Source of the DNA: Ammopiptanthus mongolicus
Taxonomy: Eukaryota; Streptophyta; Magnoliopsida; Fabales; Fabaceae
DNA length: 64,000 nt
Direction of reading: 5' to 3'
NCBI GenBank assembly: GCA_039655645.1
Contig: CM077345.1
Span: 4,040,053-4,104,052 of the forward strand
The notes under the pieces are model-generated. The model was not told the DNA's origin, searched no databases, and saw only the letters and a list, made by a program, of their open reading frames with translations. This document shows, piece by piece, positions 1-10,391 of the stretch (position 1 is the first letter of the stretch; the number at the start of each line of letters is the position of its first letter). A program made the position numbers and the translations under genes.

Positions 1-199
1 AGGATAATAATATTTTTGAAGGATCATGAGTATTGTTTAAGAAGTCTAAAATAAAAAAACTTTATTAAAAAAAATATAACTTTTAAATGTTTAATATATT
101 GAATATATTATTTTTAATATAAAATTTTTATTTTTAATTCTTTAATAAATATAGTTAAGACACTGATTAATATTTGTTTTAAAAAAAAAAAACCTCAAA

Positions 200-1115
200 T
201 CTATCATCAACCGATCATAATTAGGTGAATTTTATGATATCTCAAGGATAAATTTATCCTGCTTAGGTGATCCAATCAGATGGTGAAAATCATTTAACTT
301 GACTAGGGATGGCGATTTTACCAGTACCCACGGATACCCATTGATAAAATCCGCAACGGGCACGGGACGGATAGTTAAACGGGTGCCCGCGGATAAAATA
401 AACGGATAATTTCAATACCCGCTTATAAACGAGGCGGGGGCGGGTATCACGCTACCCGTGCCCGTGGATATCTGCACCCGTTACTTAAATTACTATAATA
501 CTCTTTATTATATATATCTACTAATTGCTAAACCTAATTTCCCATCCTTTCTTACTAAAGCTAATACTAATAGGAAAATAAGTACCTACTAATATTAATT
601 ATATTAAGTTGAGCTATTATTAACTTAGGAGAAAACATAATCCAAGAGTGTTTTAAGTGGATCCTAGCTTTTGTAACTTTTATTTTTAGAGAAAACAAAT
701 ATATTTGATTACTCTTGTTAGTAACTTTTGATGTTTTCGTAGTTTCGTAACATCTATTTGTATGAACATAGTTATTTTAATAGAAATTACGCATATTTCA
801 ACAATTTTTCAAGCAAAAATAACAATTTTTTTCTAAAAAACTAATCCGTGGATATCCGCACACCCGCGAAACCCGCTGGATACTCGCCCGCAAGATACCC
901 GCGCGGGTAACGGACGGGGATGGGTACGGATTTCATCCCGCGGGTGCGGGGACGGGGGAGTGCTACCCATGCCCGTCCCGCCCCGTTGTCATCTCTAAAC
1001 TTGAACCACTAATATGACTCATTTAATTGAGGTGACGCATTCTAATTGGATCAGATAATTTTTACTCCAAAATTATTGGGGCATCGTAGAATGCACCTCA
1101 TAATTATCAGTATTT
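200..1115. repeat. Dispersed repeat copy A, split by a hAT element
   Basis: The two flanks of the element at 304-997 (about 200-303 and 1006-1115), read as one sequence, align with the uninterrupted stretch at 7615-7800. Shared landmarks in order are a purine-rich block ending in AATCATTT, a CACTAATATGA block, a TTGG-AGATAATTTTTA block, CCAAAATTATT and a TGCACCT/TGTACCT end. It codes for nothing I can see. The family is unknown to me; it resembles small non-coding legume repeats. Confidence 0.6.
304..997. mobile_element. hAT-type non-autonomous element (about 694 bp)
   Basis: The left end reads TAGGGATGGC and the right end, reverse-complemented, reads TAGAGATGAC, a short imperfect terminal inverted repeat. 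The flanks are AACTTGAC (296-303) and AACTTGAA (998-1005), an 8-bp target duplication with one mismatch, the size expected of the hAT superfamily. Just inside both ends lie GC-rich runs of the CGGGTACCC / GCCCGTCCC type typical of a common plant element family. There is no transposase; the core is AT-rich and non-coding. Confidence 0.8.
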
Positions 1116-1643
1116 ATTAGAAAACTGTTAATATGCATTTCAGTGAGAGAAAGAAACCATCTAAACAGAATTTTTTAAATTTTTTTACATATAAATAATT
1201 TATTCTTTTATTGGGCTATTCTTCCTCTCTATTACTGAGAAAAAAGGATTTTCTTTTAATACTCCATCTTTATCTTTTCTTACTCCCCTTTCTCAAATTT
1301 ATCCAATTAAATCCCATAATTATCCTTCTGAATTTCCTACTCTAACTGTAATTCCTATTTTATTAGCCCATTTTTTATAATTTTTTTACCTCTTCTCAAA
1401 CTTCTTTTCCTACCTCCTTTTGTATTTTTTCATTTTCGTCTACTGAATTCCCATATTTTCCTCTTAATTCCAATCCCATTCTCCCTGATTCGTTAAATTC
1501 TATTGTGACTCTCCCTTGATCGGAGAGTGGAGCACCATATCACTTTATCATTCTCACGGAACTTCTGAGTGAAGCACAACGATCACATGTAAGTTTTCGT
1601 CACATGAGGTATATTTGCGTCGTGAGGATTCTATATTTGAATA

Positions 1644-1671
1644 CCTTACGAAAACTATAGTTTCCGTAAGG
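1644..1671. repeat. 28-bp near-perfect palindrome in the MULE
   Basis: The sequence starts CCTTACGAAAACTATAG and closes with TTTCCGTAAGG; the two halves are reverse complements except for one base pair. The same half-site (TTACGGAAACTATA and variants) recurs at 3145-3312 in this element and at 13490-13620 in the element at 12613-13770. Confidence 0.8.
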
Positions 1672-2067
1672 TCTCAACTTTTCTACACCTAATATTGTAA
1701 ATTTGAATTTATTATTAATATAATTAGTTCTTTTTTTCATTTTGACACTCTTAAGAATATTATTGATTTTTTGTGTAGAAATAGTTAATTATTTTATTAT
1801 TAACAATTTGATACTATTTATAATACTTTATATTATTTATTGTTAATGTATTTTTTTTTCATATATTAGGGAAACTTTTGATGTTTAGTGAGTTTGTGAT
1901 GTTATGTAGATTATTATAAGTGGATATGGAAGATTATGTTAGCAAAATGTCTCATGAAAGTGGATTGTTGTGAAGCATTTACCACTATAGAGGTAATTAA
2001 TTGATAAATGATCATTGTTAAGTTTTGAATATGTATATATCTTGCAACCGAATTGTTCATTTTATTT

Positions 2068-2783
2068 TCAGGTATTTCCTACTCGAGATGATCTATTGAA
2101 ACAGGCTCGATGTGTTGCAATGGAGAATAGATTTATTATTATTATTTTGAGATCAGACACAAGCAAAGGACGTGCAGGAAAGAAGACATTTCTACTTTTG
2201 GGTTGTGAAAGGAATGGAAAGTATAAATCATATAAGTTAGAGTTAACTCGCAAGGTGACTGAAACTAAGAAATGTGACTGTCTGTTCTGACTAAGAGGAA
2301 GACCTTTGAAAAATGGTGAAGGATGAAAGGTGAATTTGGTGTGTGGGTTTCATAACCATGAATTAGCGGAAAAATTAGTGGGTCATCCATATGCCAGCGG
2401 CTTAATGAGGAAGAGAAGTCTTTGCTTGGTGACATGACAAAGAACATGGTGCCAAAAAACATTTTACTAACACTGAAGGACCATAATGAAGGTAATGTCA
2501 TGACTATTAAGCAGATTTATAATGCGCAACCAATATCGGAGGAGTCAGAAAGGTCCTAGAACAGAAATGCAGCATCTAATGAATTTACTGGAACGTGATC
2601 AGTATGTCTATTGGCATAGAAGGGTCGAGACATCAGTTGTTGTCAGAGATATATTCTGGGCACATCCAAATGCCATAAAACTATTGAAGGCTTTCCGGAT
2701 TGTGTTGCTCATTGATAGCATATACAAAACCAACAGGTATCAATTGTTATTACTTGAGATTGTTGGTGTTACATCAACAGAAT
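2068..2783 (+). pseudogene. FAR1-type MULE transposase, broken
   Basis: Two pieces of one ancestral protein are visible. At 2071-2289 the translation runs FPTRDDLLKQARCVAMENRF onward to a CDCLF end, matching the N-terminal FAR1/zinc-binding region of plant MULE transposases. At 2522-2783 the second piece contains MQHLMNLLERDQYVYWHRR, then VVRDIFWAHPNAIKLL and DSIYKTNRY, the conserved segment leading into the MULE transposase core (first catalytic Asp in the DSxYKTN motif). Between them the frame is interrupted by several stops and at least one frameshift. The reading ends in VGVTSTE, and the remaining core and zinc knuckle are absent. It cannot encode an active enzyme. Family assignment rests on remembered motif similarity. 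Confidence 0.75.
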
Positions 2784-3740
2784 GATAATAATTTATTTAA
2801 ACTAAATAAATAAATAAATTTTATTTTTTAATTAGAAAGAATGATATAAATTAAAAAAAAACATCTATTATAACATTAAATAGCAATTATAAATTAAAAT
2901 ATAAAAAAATTAATTAGCTTCATAAATTTAAATTAAATAAACTAAATAATTACTTTGAAATTTAAAGTTAATTTTTAGTTAGATAGAATGATATAAATTA
3001 AAAATATAGCATCTATTATAATATTAAATAGTAATTATAAATTTAAATTAAAAATTTTTAATTAACTTAAACCTAATTAATATAATTTTCTTAAAAATAA
3101 TTTTAATTAACTACTTAACTAATATAATTTATTTAAAACTTCATAAAGTTAAGGAAACTATAGTCTCTGTAAAGTTTCAATTTAAGGTTTCAAATTTATG
3201 AAAGCTTAAGGTTTCAAAATTTGAAACTTACAGTTCCCATAAGGTTTCAATTTTTGAAAACTTACGGAAACTATAAGTTTCTTTTTTTGAAAGCTTATAG
3301 TTTCCATAAGCCGGCGTACCTTTTTTTTCCTCTGTCGCTCTCAGTCGCTCTGTCTACCGCTCTCAGCCGTTCCGTCTGCTGTCAGACTCTTCCGTGAAGT
3401 GGGGAGGTAAGGGGGAAACCAGGGGTATGAGACAAAAAGTAAAGGAAAAAGGAGGGAATGTGAAGGGTTCTATGGGGAAATGCGGTGGGGATGCACAGGA
3501 AAAAGAATGAAGAAAATGGGATGAATGCAGTTGGGGGTAGGAAAAGAAGTATTTGAATAAGGGGAAAAGTTTTTGTATAATGATAAAAAAAGATAAGGGT
3601 ATTTATGAGATTTATTTAAAAAATAAATAAAGAATGGAGGTAAGAATAAATACTAGTGGGGTATTAAAAGCAAACCTCAAAGAGAAAAACTGCACTCAAT
3701 AATTAATTTTTATTAGCATTTTCATGCTAATTGTTAAATG

Positions 3741-3920
3741 ATTTAATTGATATACACTGTCAGTATAAAGATTTTTTACACAGACAATTACTCAGAATTT
3801 GCCACATAAGCTAAAGTGTTAGACTCTTATCCTAACTACCTTAAAAGGCATATACACCATGATTTCTGATTGATTGTCAGTATAAAAAAATTTATATTGA
3901 CAATATATAACAATTAAATT
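3741..3920. mobile_element. Miniature inverted-repeat element, family M, copy 1
   Basis: This 180-bp unit starts ATTTAATTGATATACACTGT and ends with ATATAACAATTAAAT, with internal inverted copies of a TGTCAGTATAAA motif and a central GACTCTTATCCTAACTACCTT block. Closely similar units lie at 31028-31217, 57157-57300, 61038-61216 and 61454-61633. It has no coding capacity. Confidence 0.7.
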
Positions 3921-4509
3921 CATTATTAAATATAAGTTCAAATGAGTACGAGAGTATTATAATTAACCTTTGACGTTGTTTTATATTCTTGACCGATGAC
4001 AGTATCAACAAAACTTTAAAGAAAAAAACATTTTTTATTGACAAAATAGATCTTTTCATCACTAAAATGTATTTGTTTTTTCTTTCCAATTTTGTTCTCT
4101 AACTTTTTTAATATATCTGTCCAGTAAATTTTCAACGTTAGACAAGTTTATTTTATTCTAGTAGGAGTAACTGCATGATAACTATGTCGCTTAGTATCAT
4201 ACATGCTAGTCAAAAAACACACTTTACACACACTTTAAGTATGTTGACATTATGAATTGTTACTTATTTTTGTATACTCTTTTTCCTTATTAAGCCATCT
4301 TCAACCACCCTCCAGTCTACCACTGTAATATTACTTTGATACATAAAATTGTCAAGCTAGATATGCCTGGAAAATAAAAAAGAGTAAGAGTTATAAAAGT
4401 TTGAAATCAGCTAAGGATATTAATAATTTGCAAACTGGTAGGAAAAAATTATTAATTTTTAAAATCCAAGTGTGTTATTTGCCTGTACTTGAGAGGTGGC
4501 TTTCGTGGG
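3921..4509. other. Intergenic, nothing recognised
   Basis: AT-rich sequence without a convincing reading frame, RNA gene or inverted repeat. Confidence 0.5.
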
Positions 4510-5171
4510 TTTTTTGATCAAAATGGTCCTCTTTTAGAAATTATTGACCAAAATAATCTTGCTTTAAAATTATTTATTAAAGTAACTCACTTTTTTTCAA
4601 CGTTTCATTTTTTAATATTTTTTTAATCAGGTGAGCGTCTTTGAAAAATGTTAGTCAAAGTAGAGTTTTTACCAGTGGCGCGCTCTGAGCAAAGGCGCTT
4701 GCAGTAACGTCTTTGCCCAGAACGCACCACGTAACACCTTGGGCAATGTGCTGTCTCTTACTCTCTTACCCCTATAAATTCCCTTATATAATTTATATTA
4801 GTCGAATAGTAATAATACTAAGTGTACTTCCCCATCATCAGGTTGTTGAATGGATGACACTCCTTCTGATTCTTAATATAAGAGACAAAAATATCTTTTT
4901 TTGTCCAATATATAAGAAAAAGTGATCAATTTTTATGTTAAATTTCATTTTTATCCTTATTTATTGTAAAATTCATATTAAAGAGACTCAACAATTCCCC
5001 ATACAAGTGCTTTGGTTTTGTTTTACTCATTGGTCAGATAACATAGTGCTTGAATTTAAGAATAAATAAGTTGTTTGAATTAGAAGTAATTAAATATGAG
5101 CATTTGAGGAATAAAATTTAAAATGCATTGATTTTAATAATTAAATATGGGCATTTGAGGAGACTTCAAAG

Positions 5172-5466
5172 AGAGATCTTAAAATTTGGAGTAAACCATC
5201 ATTTTGATTCCTGAAAGTGTGAGGCGTTGTCAGTTTAATCCTTGAAAGAAGTTAAATTACGAAAAAGTCCTTCAATGTTAAGTTCTTTTGTAAAGTTAGT
5301 CCCGGACAAGGATTAACTTGACTAACGAAATTAACATTGAGAGACTAATTTGACTAACAAAATTAACATTGAGGGATTTTTTCATAATTTAACTGCTTCT
5401 AGAGACTAAACTGACAGTGACTTATACTTTCAGAGACCAAAATGATGTTTTACTCTAAAATTTTGA
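5172..5466. mobile_element. Nested miniature inverted-repeat element
   Basis: The left arm (AAATTTGGAGTAAACCATCA) pairs with the right arm near 5425-5466 (ATGATGTTTTACTCTAAAAT), and pairing continues inward through GATTCCTGAAAGT against ACTTTCAGAGACC. It is about 295 bp and non-coding. It abuts a second element of similar style at 5457. Confidence 0.65.
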
Positions 5467-5788
5467 GTAAATACTCAATTTGATCCCTAAAATTGTAGGG
5501 TCGTATCAACTTAGTCCTCCACATTATCAATATTCCAAAATGATCCTTGGAATTGCAAAATGTTAATCAGGTTCGTCCCTTTGTTCACATTTGCATGGAC
5601 TATAATGACATTAAGTTGGTAATCTCAGGGATAAATTTGAAACTAAGTGAATAATGTCATGAATGCATTTGCTACATTTTGCAATTCCAAGGATCATTTT
5701 AGAATATTGATAATGTGGGGGACTAAGTTGATACGACCCTACAATCTCAGGGACCAAATTAGGTATTTACTCCTAAAATTTTGTCTCC
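5457..5788. mobile_element. Second nested miniature inverted-repeat element
   Basis: The left arm (TTTTGAGTAAATACTCAATT, then GTAGGGTCGTATCAACTTAG) pairs with the right arm (CTAAGTTGATACGACCCTAC, then GGTATTTACTCCTAAAATTT). The inverted repeats are about 110 bp and very similar, so a transcript could fold into a long hairpin. It shares its left boundary with the element at 5172-5466. Confidence 0.7.
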
Positions 5789-5901
5789 TGAACTGGGCTT
5801 TTTTACCAAACTAGGTTAGTTTTCAAAACTATATACCAAATTGATTTGGTTCCCAAACTATTTACCAAAATACTCTTATTTTGAATAAAAAAATATCTTT
5901 T

Positions 5902-6042
5902 GAGTGGCGCTGGTCCAACCAGCGCCACTCTTTTACACGTGGCACCCACCGGTTGGGTGCCATTTATTTTAACCAGAATTTAAAAAAAAAAAATTTGCAT
6001 GCTGGCCACGTGGCGCCACTCCCCTGAGGGCGCCACGTGGCC
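5902..6042. repeat. Cluster of three GC-rich hairpins
   Basis: Hairpin 1 (5902-5930) has perfect 13-bp arms GAGTGGCGCTGGT / ACCAGCGCCACTC around CCA. Hairpin 2 (5940-5962) has 9-bp arms TGGCACCCA / TGGGTGCCA. Hairpin 3 (6004-6042) has perfect 14-bp arms GGCCACGTGGCGCC / GGCGCCACGTGGCC around 11 bases; each arm contains a CACGTG core. They are strikingly GC-rich against the AT-rich surroundings and sit near the middle of the large inverted-repeat element. Confidence 0.85.
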
Positions 6043-6049
6043 GGCCCCT

Positions 6050-7010
6050 GGCCACTCATTTTACCTTCCCCTCCCCCCATCCCCTACATAACCCCTCCCC
6101 CCGTCTCCCATTTCCCCCACCCCCATCCCCAGCCTCCCTCCCCCTAATATCTTATATTTTACTCTCCCTTAACCCAACATTCATATCTTTCTGAACACAT
6201 CTCACTTCTCCTTCTACCACACTCTTCAACGTTTTTTATTTTATTATTACTCTTTAATATTTAGTAAGCGATTTATATTAATATTTAGTGTTGTGTAATT
6301 TTTATTAATGTTGTTATAATTCTTGTCATGTTTATTAAAATTGTGTAGTGTAGATTAATGTTATGATAATATTTTTTTTGTCTTTATTTATTGTTATAAT
6401 CGCTCATATCTTGCTTCACACATCTCACTTCTCCTTCTACTGTACTATTCAACATTATTTATTTTACTATAACCTTCATCTCACTTCTCCTTCTATTACA
6501 CTCTTCAACATTATTTATTTTACTATTTAGATATGCAATTTAATTATAATTGTTATTAGTATTATTATACTAATACTAAATATTGTTTTTTATTTTATTT
6601 ATTGTTATTATTATTAATGTTATTATTATTTTTTGTAAGTAAAATTATTATTGTTGTCATGATTAATAATTTTAATTTTTTCTTTAAATTAATGTTATTA
6701 TTATTATCTTTTTTATTGTTGTCATCACTAATATTAATTGTAGGTATGCAACATATCTCAGTTCTCATTCTATTACACTGTCCAATATTATTTATTCTAC
6801 TATTTTGTAATTAATGTTTTAACTTCTGTTTAATCCTATATTATTATTGTTATTGTTATTATTATTATCATTATTATTTTAGTAGAAATATTATATTAAT
6901 CGTATCACTAGTCTTTTGTTATTATTACTGTTGTTTCTAATGTTATTACTGGTTTTTTTAACTTTATTATTCATAACATTAATGTTCATTACACAATATT
7001 ATTATTACTC
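6050..7010. repeat. Pyrimidine tract and ATT-rich simple sequence
   Basis: 6050-6200 is C/T-rich (repeated CCCCTCCCCC-like runs and CTCACTTCTCCTTCTAC units that recur at 6418-6440 and 6478-6500). 6540-7010 is a degenerate TTA/TTG trinucleotide tract. No credible gene lies here; hydrophobic reading frames in it are products of the ATT repeat. Confidence 0.6.
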
Positions 7011-7614
7011 AATTAATATAAATTATATAATTCTCACGTGACGCCCTCTAGTAAAAACGCTACTTCAAGTAATGCCTTTGCCTAGACTTTGACTAGCTCT
7101 TTTTCAAAGACGCTAATCAAAATAACATCTTTCACATGATCCAAAAAAATATTAAAAAATATCACGTTATAAATAAAATGGATTATTTTGATAAATCGTT
7201 TCAAAATAAGAATATTTTAGTAAATACTTTCTGAAACGGAATCAGTTTGATCAAAAATCCGACTTTTCTGTACTACTTGACGACCTGAAAGAATCGGAGA
7301 AGGGTGAGGTCCTCCCATTAATTTTTGGAGGACCACTCCACCATTATTTTAAGTTATTGATTTATTTATAAAAAAAGGAATGATTGTGATTGAATCCTGA
7401 AAATCTGATGAACCAGTAACAATAAATAAATTTTATTAAATTTTAAAATTAATCGCTAACTTTTAATTATCTTTTAAAAATACCCTTCATCTCCTCCTCT
7501 CTGCTTCCCCCATAGCTATCACCCATCACTGTCATTCCAACCCAGTTCTAGTGCCACCACAGTTCTTTCCGGCCAATTTCTGGTAACGGGGTACTCTTTA
7601 ACACTATCGAAAAG

Positions 7615-7800
7615 ATCAATTCTCCTGTATCAGAATGATAATTTTATTTTATCCATGAGGCCTAATCAGACTGTCAGAATCATTTGACCTGACTCACTAA
7701 TATGATATATTTAATTAAATTGATATATTTTGATTGGTTAAGATAATTTTTATCCCCAAAATTATTTGGGATAACCACCATTGTACCTAGTCAAAAATTA
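7615..7800. repeat. Dispersed repeat copy B (uninterrupted)
   Basis: This copy matches the repeat at 200-1115 without the 694-bp hAT insertion: ATTTGACCTGACTCACTAAT here corresponds to the insertion point there. It is an empty-site reference for the hAT insertion. Confidence 0.6.
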
Positions 7801-9184
7801 TGTTTTGCTGAATGGAAAAATTGAAATTTTGTTACTTATTCTTTTAACTCAAAAATTACATCTTTACTAATTTTGAATGCGCATATTAAATAAATTTCAA
7901 AATTAAATTTGCACTATCCAAACTCAATTCGTATGAATTAAAGGCCAAACATGCACATAGTGATACATTAGTAAAGGGAAAGTTAAGTACTATTTTTATT
8001 TTTTACCTTCAAAATCAAATGAAGTAAGATTATAGACAAAGAAGTGAACAAAATTGAGTGGAGAATAGTAACTAGTATCCTCAAGACATTATCTAAGGAA
8101 TTAAGAAAGAAAATTTTATATGGAAAACATTATATTTAATATATTGAGAAGTGTTATTTTTAGTTTTGATTTTTATAATGCAAAGTACTTACATTTTATG
8201 TTAGAAAAAGTAAATTGTCGGAAAAGTTATCAAAATTAATTTTATGAATTACTTGTACGAATAACTGTGCTCTAGAAACAATATTTGATAACGAATTTTA
8301 GTTTTGAATTTTAAAGTAACTTTAAAACTTCATTCATTTGAGTGTCCTCATATATTCTGAGAAGGAATACAAGTGAGGTGTGGGGGGTGTGGTATTAGAG
8401 TATTGATTTTGTTTTAAGGGACAAATATTGTTATATAATTTTCTGAGTAGAGTCACAATTAAAATAGTAAATTCATAAAACAAAACTGATAATTATGATT
8501 GATATAGCATAACATTATTTTACAGCTAGATAAATTAAGAATCTCACTCAATAGACCGCTAAAGTGAGGAGCTTTGAAGTGGAGAATAATCAACGGATTG
8601 GCCAGCATTCTGTTAACCACTTTTTGGGCCTCTTGAACCTGCTGAGAAACTCAAACATGAAATAAGCCATCATTTATATATTGGACTCGCCCTATTTACG
8701 AGTCCTGCTCAGCTTGTTTTCCTAACTCTGATTGTCGCATCTTTCCTTGTCATATCATTTCTTATTTACTTAAATTATTACTTTATGTAAAAATATTTTT
8801 GAAATTGGTATAATTTTATGATGGTTTCCATCAATATACACATGTTAAATAATAATTTGAGTACCTTATCTTGGCCGTGCTTGCCTAAGAATTACTTTTG
8901 TTTTCTCCCGTATAATTACTTTCATTGTAAATACTAAGGGGTAGCTCAGTCGACAAAAACCCTCTCCAATGAATCAAAACAAAGTGGACAAAGAAAAAGA
9001 AAATCAAAATTCCCAAAAGAAATGTTTTTGACTGCAATTCACATCATATCATACTTATCAGGGGATTTACCATCGTCGTCATGTCATATGTAGGTATATT
9101 ATAAAGTAAAGTAATAATATTTGTACATAAAACATTTTATATTATTTATATATTATTTTCTTTGTAAACAATAAAATAAAAGAT
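7801..9184. other. Intergenic, nothing recognised
   Basis: AT-rich sequence with no supported gene, RNA gene or clear element boundary. Confidence 0.5.
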
Positions 9185-9300
9185 TTAAGGTTTGTTCGAG
9201 TGAAGATCAGTTCGGTCTCTTAATTAAATAGTTAGGGATTCGATTTCTGACTCTTACGTATAAAAAAAAACCTGATTAGGAGGAGACATCCCACATTGAG
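9185..9300. repeat. Short dispersed repeat (family S)
   Basis: A block containing GATTCGATTTCTGACTCTTA is shared, with mismatches, with 19860-19985 (AATTCGATTTCTGACTTTTA) and partly with 17440-17500. It may be a SINE or LTR fragment; no full boundaries were found. Confidence 0.4.
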
Positions 9301-9449
9301 TGCCTTCAAATCCCTCAAATGAAAATAAACGATCGGAGATACTTCTTACGATTATATGTGAATAAAAAAAAAATTAGTAAAAAGATTTTTTACGTGTCAA
9401 TTAAACATATATTATTTATTTAATCATATATTATCACATTATTAAGATC

Positions 9450-9503
9450 TTATTATTATTATTATTATTATTATTAATTAATTAATTAATTAATATTATT
9501 ATT
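9450..9503. repeat. Compound microsatellite (TTA)n(TTAA)n
   Basis: About nine ATT units run directly into tetranucleotide TTAA units and then back into ATT units. Confidence 0.95.
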
Positions 9504-10055
9504 TGTTAACATAAGTGAACATGAAGTACGCCCTTAGTATCTTATTATATAAGAGGTGAAGCCCTTAAACTTGGGGTAGTAGTCATGGATATATCATTAT
9601 TATTATTAGGTTTAGGCCCAAGAAGAACATACTAGTATAGTCCAAAGTGGGTCATGTTGTGTTGGAGGCGGGAGTACCGAATTCAGCGCCGGTAAAAATT
9701 CAATACCTGCCTGCACAAAAGGAGAAAGAAAGGAGACACGCCAAAAAAGTTTGTTGGTCGGTTGGTGTTTTCATTGACATTCATTATTGTTGTTTCTCCA
9801 ACTCTCCTACTCCCTCCCCCCAGGCCCAGCAAAAACAAAAAGGCCCCACCACTCCCACATTGCATTATTAACGAACCCAGTGTTTTTTTATTGTTAATTA
9901 CTTAAATCATTACAGTGGGAATAGAATATGTCACCACTTTTGAACCTTTACCCTAGTATAAGTACGAGGTCGCTCCCTCATTATTATTAATTGTAAGGCG
10001 TAACTGTAAGACTTTTTAAGTGTGGTGTAACAACAAGTGAAGAAAAAAAAGATCG

Positions 10056-10391
10056 ATGAGTAGCTTTCAAATGTGGATTGCGTTTCTCTTGGCTTTGTTA
10101 CACTTCAATTCATGTGCTCTTCTTGTCTGCTCCTACGCCACCCTAGGCCTAAGCACTTCCCCTTCCCCACACCCGCACTTGGCCCGCGAACCCAAGCCAT
10201 GGACACCACCTGGGTGCCACCACCACACGCCCCCGCTACCTCCAAAACATAGGCCTCGTAAGCCGCCACCACCCCCTCCACCGGCGGCGTTCTACTTCTT
10301 CTCTCCTCCGCCTCCTAGCCCTCCCTACTCTCCTAAAACCCCGAGGTTTCTGGGTCCATTGCCAGGACCACCACCAAGGTATCTCGGCTAG
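10056..10391 (+). CDS. Short secreted proline/histidine-rich protein
   Basis: This is a 111-residue single-exon frame. Residues 1-28 form a plausible signal peptide: a short polar start, a hydrophobic WIAFLLALLHF core and a small-residue end near CSYA. The rest is about one-third proline, with H-P clusters (CHHHTPPLPPK), a seven-proline run followed by AAFYFFSPPPP, and a C-terminal LPGPPPRYLG. This resembles short extensin-like or proline-rich wall proteins, but there are no clear SPPPP-Y repeat series, so the family is open. A TATAAG-like sequence lies near 9956. The start at 10056 is the first ATG and gives the signal peptide directly. The region is more GC-rich than its surroundings, as expected of coding sequence. 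Function is unknown; a cell-wall or apoplastic location is inferred from composition only. Confidence 0.6.
   Translation: MSSFQMWIAFLLALLHFNSCALLVCSYATLGLSTSPSPHPHLAREPKPWTPPGCHHHTPPLPPKHRPRKPPPPPPPAAFYFFSPPPPSPPYSPKTPRFLGPLPGPPPRYLG

Larger units (their letters stand above)
1246..3676. mobile_element. Mutator-like element (MULE) remnant
   Basis: The ends are long, diverged inverted repeats: the left end begins GGATTTTCTTTTAATAC and the right end, read on the minus strand, begins GGTTTGCTTTTAATACC. Similarity continues inward for roughly 100-200 bp of T/C-rich against A/G-rich sequence. Inside lies a broken FAR1-type transposase region (2068-2783). Subterminal regions carry repeated palindromic TTACGGAAACTATA-type motifs (1644-1671 and 3145-3312). 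I could not find a clean 9-bp target duplication, so the outer limits are approximate. Confidence 0.7.
4510..7262. mobile_element. Large inverted-repeat (MULE-like) element, about 2.75 kb
   Basis: The left end (GGTTTTTTGATCAAAATGGT) and the right end read on the minus strand (GGATTTTTGATCAAACTGAT) begin inverted repeats that stay alignable for about 200 bp, including TAGTCAAAGT and AAAGGCGCT/AAAGGCATT blocks. The interior holds two nested miniature elements (5172-5788), three GC-rich hairpins (5902-6042), a C/T-rich tract (6050-6200) and a long ATT-rich tract (6540-7010). No transposase is visible and no clean target duplication was found, so the superfamily is inferred from the long inverted repeats. 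Confidence 0.6.

Noticed and set aside
6602..6814. Hydrophobic open frame
   Set aside because: It is translated from a TTA/ATT simple-sequence tract.
8938..8960. GGGGTAGCTCAGTCGAC as a tRNA start
   Set aside because: Only the D-arm-like word is present; no anticodon or T-arm follows.
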